Assembly (NCBI GenBank): GCA_019104865.1
Contig: JAHRWZ010000101.1
Location: 1-64,000 of the forward strand
Length of the DNA stretch: 64,000 nt
Source of the DNA: Castellaniella sp.
GTDB taxonomy: Bacteria > Pseudomonadota > Gammaproteobacteria > Burkholderiales > Burkholderiaceae_B
Direction of reading: 5' to 3'
Shown: piece after piece, positions 25,083 through 33,252 of the stretch
How the letters are laid out: every line of letters starts with the position of its first letter
How positions within the stretch are numbered: position 1 is the stretch's first letter
Notes under the pieces: generated by a model
Told to the model about the DNA's origin: nothing
The model's database searches: none
Seen by the model: only the letters and a program-made list of their open reading frames with translations
Program-made: the position numbers and the translations under genes

Positions 25083-25847
25083 TCATCGATGGGTACCCGG
25101 TTTATTGACGAAACGTTCATGCGCCTGCTGGATGGCAAGCCGCCTCGGCTCCGAATCGAGCAATTCCACCCGGCATGCCTGCCAGCGATCCATATCGGCT
25201 TGCCCCGCTTCCAGGTCCGCCAGGAGCCGTTTCGTTGCCCGAACGGCCTGCGAATGCCGACCTTCGAGTTTCCGCAGATCCTCCAGCGCGATGCGCACGG
25301 CATCCCCCTGGGGCACGACCCGGGAGAACAATCCCGCGTCATGCGCGGCCCGCGTATCGAACCGTTCGCCCGCCAGCAGCAGGCGCGCTACGGTATCCGC
25401 CCGATGGCGTCGCCGGAGGCGATCGATCGCCTCCGGGTTATAGAGAAGCCCAAGGCGCACAGCGGGGATCTGCATGAAACTTCCCTCGCCCGCAATCCTG
25501 TAGTCGCAGGCCAGGGCGATGTCCGCCGCGGCGCCCATGCACGGCCCCTCGATCGCCGCAACGACAATCCTGTCCGAAGCCAGGAGCGAGGCGACAAGTC
25601 CGGCCACCGCCTCGTCATACTCGAGATCCTGGCGAGTGCCTTTCAACTCCCGAAAATCCGCTCCCGCGCTGAAACAGCCGGCCGCACCCGTGATCACGAT
25701 GCCGAGAATATCCGCACCGCCACCTTCGACGGCATCCGCCAGACCGGACAGCATCCGGCGAGACAAGGCATTCCTGGCGGCCGGATCTTTCATCTCCAGG
25801 ACCAGGACCGTCCCCTGAATCGATACTTCTACGAGGTTTTCACTCAT
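25083..25847 (-). CDS. Crotonase-fold protein (enoyl-CoA hydratase/isomerase family) with altered active-site acids
   Basis: A 254-aa crotonase superfamily protein. The CoA-binding oxyanion segments are present: CFSAGADFRELKG and IEGPCMGAAADIALACD. By alignment to classical hydratase, the first catalytic Glu (GGGCEL) is Asp (GAAADI) and the second (QPEI) is Ala (IPAV). This argues against ordinary hydratase activity and suggests isomerase, hydrolase or another crotonase chemistry. It sits between the amidase and MDR genes. Confidence 0.82.
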   Translation of the reverse strand: MSENLVEVSIQGTVLVLEMKDPAARNALSRRMLSGLADAVEGGGADILGIVITGAAGCFSAGADFRELKGTRQDLEYDEAVAGLVASLLASDRIVVAAIEGPCMGAAADIALACDYRIAGEGSFMQIPAVRLGLLYNPEAIDRLRRRHRADTVARLLLAGERFDTRAAHDAGLFSRVVPQGDAVRIALEDLRKLEGRHSQAVRATKRLLADLEAGQADMDRWQACRVELLDSEPRRLAIQQAHERFVNKPGTHR

Positions 25848-25863
25848 GAGCCACCTGTAGGTC

Positions 25864-27231
25864 TCAAGTCCAGATCGAATCCAATCCACGACGATCCAAG
25901 GCCACCGCTTCCTCGACATCCTGAGAAAGATCCAGTAGCAGCTGTTCGGCTCCGGCCCTGACGACGAGCTGCAGGCTCACGGGAAGGCCACCCACCAAGC
26001 CGCAGGGAACCGCGGAAGCGGCAACCCCCCCCACATTGAAGGGCGCGGTGAACGGAAACGCGCCCCACAGCCAATCGACTGCAACGTCACCGATGAACTT
26101 CGGCCTTTGGTCCAGGGGAAACGCCGGAACGGCTGTCGCCGGGGAAAGCAGGACGTCATAGCGATCGAAAAACTCGTCCAGCCGCCGGCGGAAGCCGGGC
26201 AGAAGGCCCCGGGCCCGCTCGACATCGACGGGGTCCAGGACCAAGGCCGCCTTGAGGGTGGACCGCTCGTAGCGCGTGAGTTTTTCGGGACAAAGCTTCA
26301 ACAGGTGCCCCCGTTCGCGGTGCTCTTCTTCGAGCACCAGCGGACCGAAGATATCATCCCAACCCTGGATGGGAGGATGATCTGCCTCAAGGTGATGCCC
26401 CAGATCTTCGAAAACCCTCGCCGCGCGTTCCACCGCCAGCGCCAGATCCCGATCCACCGGACGATTCTCCGGCGCCGGGCAATAGCAGACCCGCAAGGGC
26501 TTTCTGGTCGACCGGCGATCGAACCGCGAACCAGACAGCACCCCCAGGAGAATCCGCGCATCGGCCACGGACTTGGCCATCGGTCCGGCCGAGACAAATT
26601 CGGACATTGCCCGAAAACCGTCCTCGTCCTTGCACACTCCCGCGGACGGCTTGAGGCCGAAAACCCCTGCGAATGCCGCCGGGATGCGAATCGATCCGCC
26701 TCCGTCGGACCCCACGGCAAGAGGGGCGAGCCGCGCGGCGACCGACGCGGCGGCCCCGCCGCTGGAGCCCCCCGGCGTGCGCGTCACGTCCCAGGGGTTG
26801 GCCGTATCCGGGCCAAGCAGATTATCGGTCGTCGCGGACTGGCCGAACTCGGCCGTATTGGTCTTGCCCAGGAAGACGGCCCCCGAAGCACGCAACCGGC
26901 GCACCAGTCCGGAATCGCTCTTGGAGATCTGGCCCCGATAGACTTCGGAACCCAGCGTCGTCTGGATGCCTGCGACATGAAAGGCATCCTTGATCGAGAT
27001 GGGAACACCTTCCAAGGCAGCACCCGCGCTGCCCGCCGCATAGGCGCGTTCGGCCTGCCTGGCCTGGGAAAGCGCCAGGTCGCGGGTCAGCTGAACATAG
27101 GCATGCAACTTGGAGTCGTGCCTTTCGATCCGTGCGAAGTAAGCCTGCGCAACTTCGACCGGGCTGAGCGTGCGCGCTTGGTAAGCACCGAGGAGCTGCG
27201 CGACAGAAAGGGAACTGACATCGTTAGCCAT
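25864..27231 (-). CDS. Amidase signature family enzyme
   Basis: Hydrolyses an amide bond, releasing ammonia or an amine. The 455-aa product has an intact Ser-cisSer-Lys triad: Lys in GVPISIKDAF, the Gly/Ser-rich TPGGSSGGAA, and the nucleophile region GSDGGGSIRIPA. It resembles GatA-like amidases but gatB/gatC are absent here, so a catabolic role is more likely. The ATG overlaps the SDR stop by 8 bases. In context it could deconjugate an acyl-amide substrate or remove an amide during degradation. Confidence 0.9.
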   Translation of the reverse strand: MANDVSSLSVAQLLGAYQARTLSPVEVAQAYFARIERHDSKLHAYVQLTRDLALSQARQAERAYAAGSAGAALEGVPISIKDAFHVAGIQTTLGSEVYRGQISKSDSGLVRRLRASGAVFLGKTNTAEFGQSATTDNLLGPDTANPWDVTRTPGGSSGGAAASVAARLAPLAVGSDGGGSIRIPAAFAGVFGLKPSAGVCKDEDGFRAMSEFVSAGPMAKSVADARILLGVLSGSRFDRRSTRKPLRVCYCPAPENRPVDRDLALAVERAARVFEDLGHHLEADHPPIQGWDDIFGPLVLEEEHRERGHLLKLCPEKLTRYERSTLKAALVLDPVDVERARGLLPGFRRRLDEFFDRYDVLLSPATAVPAFPLDQRPKFIGDVAVDWLWGAFPFTAPFNVGGVAASAVPCGLVGGLPVSLQLVVRAGAEQLLLDLSQDVEEAVALDRRGLDSIWT

Positions 27232-27982
27232 GAGGATGGACTCCTCCGCTGACGCCATAGACTTCGCCCGTGATGTACCCGGCCTTGTCGGACAGCAGGA
27301 ACGACACCAGCGCGGCGACGTCCTCGGGACGCCCGACCCGGCCCACGAGGGACCGGTTTTCAGCATAGCCGCTGAAAAACTCGTCCGGATAGATCTTGCG
27401 CAGGAAATCGTTGTAAATCAGGCCTGGCGTGATGGCATTGACGCGGATGCCGTGCTTCCCGTTTTCAGCCGCCGCCACCCGGGTCAGGGCCAGCACACCG
27501 GCCTTGGCGGCGGAATAGGCGGCTCCGTGCTCGGCCGATGTTTCGTAGGCTGCGATCGAACTGATGTTCACAATCGATCCGCCGCCTTGGGCGATCATCG
27601 ACGGCAAAATGTGGTGCATCGTCAGGAAGGTGCCCGTCAGGTCGATGTCGAGGCAACGCTGCCAGTCCTTCAGGGCCAGGTCGACAACCGAGGCAATGGT
27701 GGACCAGCCAGCGTTGTTGACCAGGGCATCGATCCGGCCCTTCTCGGCGACGACCTTTGCGACGCATTGCTCGACAGCCTGCGCGTCGCTCACATCGAGG
27801 GGAACCGCCATGAAGGGACGCCCGTGCTCCTTGGACAATTGTTCCGCGAACTCGCGACAGCGACGCTCATGCGCATCCGTGATCACCACGTCGTAGCCAT
27901 CTTCCGCCAGCTGACGGGCGATCGCGCTGCCGATTCCGGCTCCGGATGCGGCGGTGATCAGTGCCACTTTGCGTTCGTTCAT
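27224..27982 (-). CDS. Short-chain dehydrogenase/reductase
   Basis: A classical SDR of 252 aa. An N-terminal nucleotide-binding motif (TAASGAGIGSAIA, with Ser-Gly-Ala in place of the usual Gly-rich core), NNAG, catalytic Ser (NISSIAAYE) and YSAAK are all visible. The C-terminal GEVYGVSGGVHPHG is typical of FabG-like enzymes. It may oxidise a hydroxyacyl-CoA or alcohol intermediate. There are 101 bases to the upstream hydrolase gene, the longest gap within the block. Confidence 0.88.
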   Translation of the reverse strand: MNERKVALITAASGAGIGSAIARQLAEDGYDVVITDAHERRCREFAEQLSKEHGRPFMAVPLDVSDAQAVEQCVAKVVAEKGRIDALVNNAGWSTIASVVDLALKDWQRCLDIDLTGTFLTMHHILPSMIAQGGGSIVNISSIAAYETSAEHGAAYSAAKAGVLALTRVAAAENGKHGIRVNAITPGLIYNDFLRKIYPDEFFSGYAENRSLVGRVGRPEDVAALVSFLLSDKAGYITGEVYGVSGGVHPHG

Positions 27983-28083
27983 TTCATCATCTCCTTGGAA
28001 TCAAACCATTTGTCGTCTGAAGCCGGCAAGAGCGGCCGGGGTTCCGGCACGCCCGCCTGCACGGGAAAAGAAAGCGCGCCGAT

Positions 28084-28869
28084 TCAATGACCCAGCGCCT
28101 TCGACAAGGCTTCCGTCACCGCGTCGGGGTTGTCTACGTTCATCAGGTGCCCGGCTTCGGGAATGGACAGGAATTCGGCACCCGGCAAGGCATCCAGAAG
28201 GATTGAAGCCGCCTTCTGCGGGCAGAACTGGTCGTGTTCGGCCCCGATCACCACCACCGGCGTCCTGATCCGCGACAGGCATGGCGTCAGCGGCTCGGCA
28301 TTCAGGCGCATCATGGCCCTGGCGGCATTGATGTAGCCTTTGCCGTCCCCGACCGCGGCGAGGCGCGCGACGACGACCCGATCCAGCGCCTCGTGCGCCC
28401 TGAAGATCCCGGCGTCGGTGTCGGCGCGCATGGCATCCTTGAATGCATCCGTACGGGTATCGGCGGCCTTTTCGATCCGGTCTTCATAGAACGGCACGGC
28501 TGAACGTCCGACGACGGACGATGTCCCCAGCACGACCGATTTCCGGACCAGGTCCGGACGTTCGGCAGCAGCCCAGAGTGCGACGGTACCCCCCAGCGAA
28601 AACCCGACGACAGTGGCGGGACCGGTGACCTTCTCGATGAAAGTCAGCAAATCGTTTCCCAGTTGCGCCAAAGTTCCGTCGGACTCGCCGTTGCCCGTCT
28701 GTCCATGGCCGCGCAGGTCATAGGCGAAACTGTGGAACCGGCCCAGCGCGTGCTGTTGCGCGCGCCAGGTATGGCGGTCTTCGGCCAGACCATGGACGAA
28801 CACAAGCGGATCTCCGGCCCCATGCTCGGTATAGGCCACATCGATATCGTTGATAGTCACTTGGTTCAT
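28084..28869 (-). CDS. Alpha/beta hydrolase (3-oxoadipate enol-lactonase-like)
   Basis: A 261-aa alpha/beta-fold hydrolase. It has the oxyanion HG segment (LVFVHGLAEDRHTW), nucleophile elbow GFSLGG (Ser near residue 95), acid region GAEHDQFCP and catalytic His in EAGHLMNVD. It resembles the PcaD/BphD-like branch that cleaves lactones, esters or C-C bonds. The start at 28869 follows GAGAGA. In the block it may open a lactone or release CoA; this is inference. Confidence 0.85.
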   Translation of the reverse strand: MNQVTINDIDVAYTEHGAGDPLVFVHGLAEDRHTWRAQQHALGRFHSFAYDLRGHGQTGNGESDGTLAQLGNDLLTFIEKVTGPATVVGFSLGGTVALWAAAERPDLVRKSVVLGTSSVVGRSAVPFYEDRIEKAADTRTDAFKDAMRADTDAGIFRAHEALDRVVVARLAAVGDGKGYINAARAMMRLNAEPLTPCLSRIRTPVVVIGAEHDQFCPQKAASILLDALPGAEFLSIPEAGHLMNVDNPDAVTEALSKALGH

Positions 28870-28882
28870 GGAATCTCTCTCG

Positions 28883-29683
28883 TCAGCCAAATACGGCCTG
28901 GCCGTTTCCCAACACCACTGCGCCCTGCGAAAGCGTCTGGAAATAAATTCGGCCGTCTTTTTTCCCCGACGCCACGGTCAGCGAATCGCCGGGAAGCACG
29001 GGTGACGTCAGGCGGGCTTCCAGACTGCTGAGATCCGCGGGATGGACACCATGCTGACCGGCAATGATCCGTGCGGAAATCCCCAGCGTGCAGAGGCCAT
29101 GCAGGATCGGACGGGGGAATCCATTGGCGCGGGCGACCTCTGGATCGATGTGGACCGGATGCAGATCGCCCGTCAGACGATACAGAGCGGCCAGCTCGGG
29201 CCGGGTCTCCGTGTCGGTGGTCTCGGTATAGACCACATCCGCGGTCGCGGAGGCCGACGGACCCCGATCGCCGCCCCAGCCGCCCACCCCCGGCAGGAAA
29301 ACCGTGTAGGTCGCCGTGAAGTATTCGGAAGCGACTTCGACCTCGACCAAGGTGGCCTTCCCCTTGTCGTAGACATGAGATATCCGGCCACGCATTTCGA
29401 TACGTCCCGAGGCCGGCAACGGCCGATGGATCTGAATTTTCTGCGCGACATGCAGCGACGCCTTGGGATCGTAGGCCCCCAGCCTGCCCGCCGACTCGAC
29501 AGCCCACAGACCCAGGGCGCAGCCGAATGTCGGCAGGACCCGCAAATCGCGTTCATAGACCAGATCCAGATCCGATGCCGCCGCACCCACGGCCAGCGCA
29601 TACAGGATTGCCCTGTTGGCTTCATGCGTGGACACATGGACGCCGAGATCGGTTCCGGACAACTGAGAAAGCTGGTTGCTCAT
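28883..29683 (-). CDS. MaoC-type (R)-specific enoyl-CoA hydratase, double hot-dog
   Basis: A 266-aa protein with an N-terminal degenerate hot-dog half and a C-terminal hydratase-2 half. The catalytic motif is in LTGDLHPVHIDPEVA plus the following GFPRPILHG, with the Asp/His dyad intact. It resembles the hydratase-2 part of peroxisomal multifunctional enzyme 2, which gives (R)-3-hydroxyacyl-CoA. The ATG at 29683 is preferred because GGGA lies 6 bases upstream; an ATG 12 bases earlier has its Shine-Dalgarno too close. It likely works with the SDR at 31933-32877. Confidence 0.88.
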   Translation of the reverse strand: MSNQLSQLSGTDLGVHVSTHEANRAILYALAVGAAASDLDLVYERDLRVLPTFGCALGLWAVESAGRLGAYDPKASLHVAQKIQIHRPLPASGRIEMRGRISHVYDKGKATLVEVEVASEYFTATYTVFLPGVGGWGGDRGPSASATADVVYTETTDTETRPELAALYRLTGDLHPVHIDPEVARANGFPRPILHGLCTLGISARIIAGQHGVHPADLSSLEARLTSPVLPGDSLTVASGKKDGRIYFQTLSQGAVVLGNGQAVFG

Positions 29684-29726
29684 GATGATTCCCATATCCT
29701 TGCCAACGATCGCACCGACCCGGCCG

Positions 29727-30173
29727 CTACTTGACCCATTCCTGAACTTCGACGAGCACGCCGTAGCAGCTCGCGGGATGGATGAAGACGATCCGCACCT
29801 CGGAGAAGACTTCGCCGCGATATTCGTAGTTCTTCAGGACATAAGGTTCGTCGCGCGTCAGCCGGACGCCTTTTGCCTTGAAATGTGCAATCGCCTCGTT
29901 CAGATTCCGCGTCCGCACGCAGATTTCGTGGACGCCCTCGCCGCGCTTTTCGATCGCTTGGGACAAGGGGCCGGTCCCGGTCGAATCGGCGACGATGGCA
30001 ATTCTTTCATTGCCGATCCATACACCCCGCTGAATGAGCTCGATGCCTTCCAGAGGTTCCGAGGCCAGACCATCCGCGGGCGCCGCGAAGATTTCACTGA
30101 GCCGATCGGTGGCCTTGTCCAGGTCCTTCACGGCGATGACGACTTCCTGCATGCTGTAGAACAACGGTTCCAT
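29727..30173 (-). CDS. VOC-family protein (glyoxalase/methylmalonyl-CoA epimerase-like)
   Basis: A 148-aa vicinal-oxygen-chelate protein with two beta-alpha-beta modules (MQEVVIAVKDLDKATDRL at the N-terminus and GEGVHEICVRTRNLNEAI in the middle). Family members include methylmalonyl-CoA epimerase, glyoxalase I and ring-cleavage dioxygenases. Length and the second-half HEICV motif are closest to epimerases. The start at 30173 has AGGGAG upstream. It could be an epimerase for a branched acyl-CoA; substrate not assignable. Confidence 0.75.
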   Translation of the reverse strand: MEPLFYSMQEVVIAVKDLDKATDRLSEIFAAPADGLASEPLEGIELIQRGVWIGNERIAIVADSTGTGPLSQAIEKRGEGVHEICVRTRNLNEAIAHFKAKGVRLTRDEPYVLKNYEYRGEVFSEVRIVFIHPASCYGVLVEVQEWVK

Positions 30174-30212
30174 CACTGTCTCCCTATTTTCTCGGGTTGG
30201 AATCAAAATAAA

Positions 30213-31913
30213 TCACGGCAATCCATTGGCTTCCGGGGATTTCATTTTTTCCCAGAGCGCAATCAATTCCTTCTTGACCACCTTGCCAAAACCGCTTCTT
30301 GGCAACTGATCCACGAAATAGATCCGGCTGGGGACCTTGTTGCGCGACAGTCTTTCCCGGCAGAATTCCTGGACGTCCGTTTCACCGGGCGTCCCATGCC
30401 GGCCATCCGCAGCCCGGACCACGACCGCCACGAGATCCTGTCCCAGAATCGGGTCCGGAATGGCCAGGACCGCCGCGTCGGCCAGACCCTCATGACCCAG
30501 CAGAACCTCCTCGACTTCGGCGGGATAGAACTTGAATCCACCCCGATTGATGCGATCGCTTTTGCGTCCGGTAATCCGCAGCAGGCCGTCTTCTTTGCCG
30601 ACGAAGCCGGTATCTTCCGTGTGGATCCAGCCATCCCCGTCGATGCGCTTTTTGGTCTCCGCCTCGTTCAGGTAATACCCCACCATTTGCCCCGGCGCCC
30701 TGAGAAGGACCTCGCCGGAATCGCCGGGTGCGCACGGATTCCCCGCTTCATCGACAACAGCAAGGTCCGTCGGCCAGATCGGCTTACCGATGGCCGTCGG
30801 ATCAAGATCCATATCCGGGCCAAAATTGAGCGTCTGCCCGACCATGGTTTCATTCAGGGCATACCAGTTGGCGATGGACGCCCGCGGCCAGCGTTCTTTC
30901 ATCGACTGGTACAGGGCGGACGTCATGGGCGCGCCGCTCGTGGTCATGACCTGTACCTTGGACGCCCTGGAGTCATCGCTGACCGGCCCTTGGCACATCA
31001 TCGCGTAGTGGGCCGGGGCCCCCGCATAGACAGTCGTGCCGGCCAGCACCATTTCTTTTTCCTCAGCCAGCGGATCGAATCTACGCCCCCGGTAGCTCAC
31101 GGGACATCCGGCCAACACGGCCGCATACAAGGTATTGACGATGCTGGTGGGCAAATAGGCGGGTACCGGCGACTGAATCACATCTTCCGGGCCGATCGCG
31201 CGCCCCCCGCGCGGCGCGGCAAAGACGCCATTGACCATTCTTTCGGCCAGCTGAACACAACCGCCATGCGTGATCATCGCCGCCTTCGGCCGCCCGGTCG
31301 TGCCCGAGGTAAAGGCAAGCAACGCGCAATCCTCCGGTTTCGGGCGAACCCGATCCGACCGCCCGGTATCCGCCGGCGCGCCCTTCCCGTCCTCTACCGA
31401 GGCGACCAGATGGAAAGCGCCACCATCGACGGAAAAGATCAGCAGATCCAGGGGACTGCCCTGGGTGGACATGCCATCGAGGGAGAACTCCCGCAGATCT
31501 TCGTCCTTGTGAGCCAGCAACAACCCCCTGCTGACGATGACTGCGGTTGCCGCCACATCCTTGGCGAACCGCTTGACCTCCGTGAGGCTGAGGCGATCAT
31601 CCAGCGGGGCCACGATGCAGGCGCTATCCGCGACGCCGTGCTGCGCGCAGACCACTTTGCGGCAATCGGCCGTATCCACCCACACCAGAACCGGGGTATT
31701 GGGCCGATAGGTGGCGGCTTGCCGCAGACGCGCCGAAATGGCCTTCGCCCCATCCAGCCATTCGCGAAAGCTCATGTGACCCGCCGGCGATCTGACGGCA
31801 ATGGCATCCGGCGTCGCCCGGGTACGTTTTTCGAGAAGATCCGGCAAAGTCAGCTTGCCCGCTGCTTCGAAATCGAGATTCCTCAGATATTCATGGATTT
31901 CAGCACTGCCCAT
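30213..31913 (-). CDS. AMP-dependent acyl-CoA synthetase/ligase
   Basis: Activates a carboxylic acid to its CoA thioester, probably the entry step of the block. The 566-aa product has the P-loop LAFTSGTTGRPKAAMITHG, the hinge and A5/A8 regions (WIHTEDTGFVGKEDG, GRKSDRINRGGFK) and the C-terminal lysine motif (PRSGFGKVVKKEL). It is an ANL-superfamily enzyme; chain-length or aromatic preference cannot be read from sequence alone. The ATG at 31913 has CGGAG 6 bases upstream and is preferred over a TTG at 31928. Confidence 0.9.
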   Translation of the reverse strand: MGSAEIHEYLRNLDFEAAGKLTLPDLLEKRTRATPDAIAVRSPAGHMSFREWLDGAKAISARLRQAATYRPNTPVLVWVDTADCRKVVCAQHGVADSACIVAPLDDRLSLTEVKRFAKDVAATAVIVSRGLLLAHKDEDLREFSLDGMSTQGSPLDLLIFSVDGGAFHLVASVEDGKGAPADTGRSDRVRPKPEDCALLAFTSGTTGRPKAAMITHGGCVQLAERMVNGVFAAPRGGRAIGPEDVIQSPVPAYLPTSIVNTLYAAVLAGCPVSYRGRRFDPLAEEKEMVLAGTTVYAGAPAHYAMMCQGPVSDDSRASKVQVMTTSGAPMTSALYQSMKERWPRASIANWYALNETMVGQTLNFGPDMDLDPTAIGKPIWPTDLAVVDEAGNPCAPGDSGEVLLRAPGQMVGYYLNEAETKKRIDGDGWIHTEDTGFVGKEDGLLRITGRKSDRINRGGFKFYPAEVEEVLLGHEGLADAAVLAIPDPILGQDLVAVVVRAADGRHGTPGETDVQEFCRERLSRNKVPSRIYFVDQLPRSGFGKVVKKELIALWEKMKSPEANGLP

Positions 31914-31932
31914 TTTTGACTCCGGCAATCAC

Positions 31933-32877
31933 TCAACGACCCGTCAGCTGATCGACCAGCAGCGCCCATTCCGCCGGCCAGCTTTCCGGCGTCGTGTAAT
32001 TTTCTTCACTGCGGATACGCCCGATATTTCCCGCGACATCCTCGACCGTCAGCCGGCCCTGGCGGACGGGATGTTTGAAGAAACCCGGGGACCGCGCGAC
32101 GAAAAGCCTGGCGACCGAGCCGGACCCTGCGGACCAGGTCTCGCCTGTATAGGCGCACTCGCGGGCCGCGAAATAACCCACGACGGGGGCCACAAGTTCG
32201 GGAACCACCATGTCCTCGCTGACCTGATGATATTGGGGCATCTCGACATCGTCGGTCAGTTGCGTGGACGCCATGGGGGCCACCGCGTTCACCTTGATGC
32301 CATGCCTGGCGCCCTCGAGCTTGAGGACCTGCAGCAGCCCGAATACGCCGCCTTTGGCCGCCGCATAAGGTGCAATGCCGCCGTTGCCGAACAACGCGAC
32401 CCCTGAGGTCGTGAATATGATCCGGCCGTATTGCTGTTTGACCATCTGCTGATAGCAAGGCTGCGTGACATAGAACGCCCCCCAGACATGCACATCGAAA
32501 ATTGGCGCGGCGGCGGCGGGATCAAGCTTGTTGAAGGACGTCAGCGAGATATTTCCCGCATTATTGACGAGGATGTCGATACGCCCGTATTTCGACATGG
32601 CCAGGTCAGCGATGGCCTGGCCGCCTTCACGGGTGGCGACCGACGATGTGTTCGCAACGGCTTCGCCTCCCTCGTTCCGGATCTCTTGCGCGGTGAGTTC
32701 GGCGGAACTGACGGATGACCCATCGACTTGCTGTCGAACGCCGATATCGTTCACAACCACCCGGGCTCCCCGGGCAGCCAGCAATTTCGCGTAAGCACGG
32801 CCCAACCCGCTGCCCGCCCCGGTGACGATCGCCACCTGCCCTTCATAGCGAAAATCCGCATCCGATATGCCGCTCAT
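31933..32877 (-). CDS. SDR related to (R)-3-hydroxyacyl-CoA dehydrogenase domain of MFE-2
   Basis: A 314-aa SDR, longer than usual. GAGSGLGRAYAKLLAARGARVVVND is typical of the dehydrogenase domain of peroxisomal MFE-2/17beta-HSD4-like proteins. NNAG, the Ser near TTSGVALFG and the YAAAK catalytic motif are present. The extra C-terminal segment fits this subgroup. It is the first gene of the block, with GGAG 8 bases before the start. With the MaoC protein it would perform hydration and dehydrogenation in (R)-type beta-oxidation. Confidence 0.88.
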   Translation of the reverse strand: MSGISDADFRYEGQVAIVTGAGSGLGRAYAKLLAARGARVVVNDIGVRQQVDGSSVSSAELTAQEIRNEGGEAVANTSSVATREGGQAIADLAMSKYGRIDILVNNAGNISLTSFNKLDPAAAAPIFDVHVWGAFYVTQPCYQQMVKQQYGRIIFTTSGVALFGNGGIAPYAAAKGGVFGLLQVLKLEGARHGIKVNAVAPMASTQLTDDVEMPQYHQVSEDMVVPELVAPVVGYFAARECAYTGETWSAGSGSVARLFVARSPGFFKHPVRQGRLTVEDVAGNIGRIRSEENYTTPESWPAEWALLVDQLTGR

Positions 32878-32916
32878 ATTTGCTTCTCCATGATCCAGTC
32901 ACGCTCTGATCCAAAA

Positions 32917-33125
32917 TCAGAATCCGTAGATATCCCCGCGCAAGGCCAGGTTGCCGCGCTGAAGGAATTCGATGAAATATGCTCGTGCCGCCCCGGACGG
33001 GTGCATGACTGGATTGTGGACAGTGCGTTATCCTCGATGGGGCGAAAAACGACCCCGGCGGCGCCCAACGGCATCCACGCTCTATCGTTGGTTGTCTCCA
33101 CAATCTTCGGAACCGACTGATGCAC
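32917..33125 (-). pseudogene. 3' remnant of a LysR-type regulator gene, frameshifted
   Basis: No intact gene lies here. On the minus strand, translation shows VPKIVETTNDR, then GVVFRPIEDNALSTIQ, and after one frame change AYFIEFLQRGNLALRGD, ending in TGA at 32917-32919. These segments in this order resemble the last 60 or so residues of LysR substrate-binding domains (the GVVFRPI strand and final FIEFL helix). There is no upstream remainder, so the gene is 5' truncated as well as shifted. The match is by eye and short, so the family call is tentative. Confidence 0.45.
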
Positions 33126-33186
33126 CATGTCACCACCCTCTGCAAACCGATCGACCGGACTTTCGAGTCTTTTTATGTTCTTCTGT

Positions 33187-33234
33187 ACTTGCACTGTAAG
33201 TGAGGCTACGTTAAAAAGCAATAGTGATATCACT
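33187..33234 (-). promoter_or_regulatory. Promoter and operator-like palindromes between the catabolic block and tetR
   Basis: On the minus strand, TTGCTT (33216-33221) and TACAGT (33193-33198) are spaced by 17 bases and would start transcription near 33186 toward the SDR-ligase block. A 12-bp perfect palindrome AGTGATATCACT (33223-33234) lies just upstream of the -35. An imperfect palindrome ACTTGCACTGTAAGT (33187-33201, one mismatch per arm) covers the -10. Both are good candidates for binding by the adjacent TetR protein. The rest of 33126-33252 shows nothing else. Confidence 0.5.
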
Positions 33235-33252
33235 TTTTTTTAAATTCAGACC

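Noticed and set aside
29676..31919. A 747-codon plus-strand open frame opposite the VOC and acyl-CoA ligase genes
   Set aside because: Antisense to genes with complete catalytic motifs; no family resemblance.
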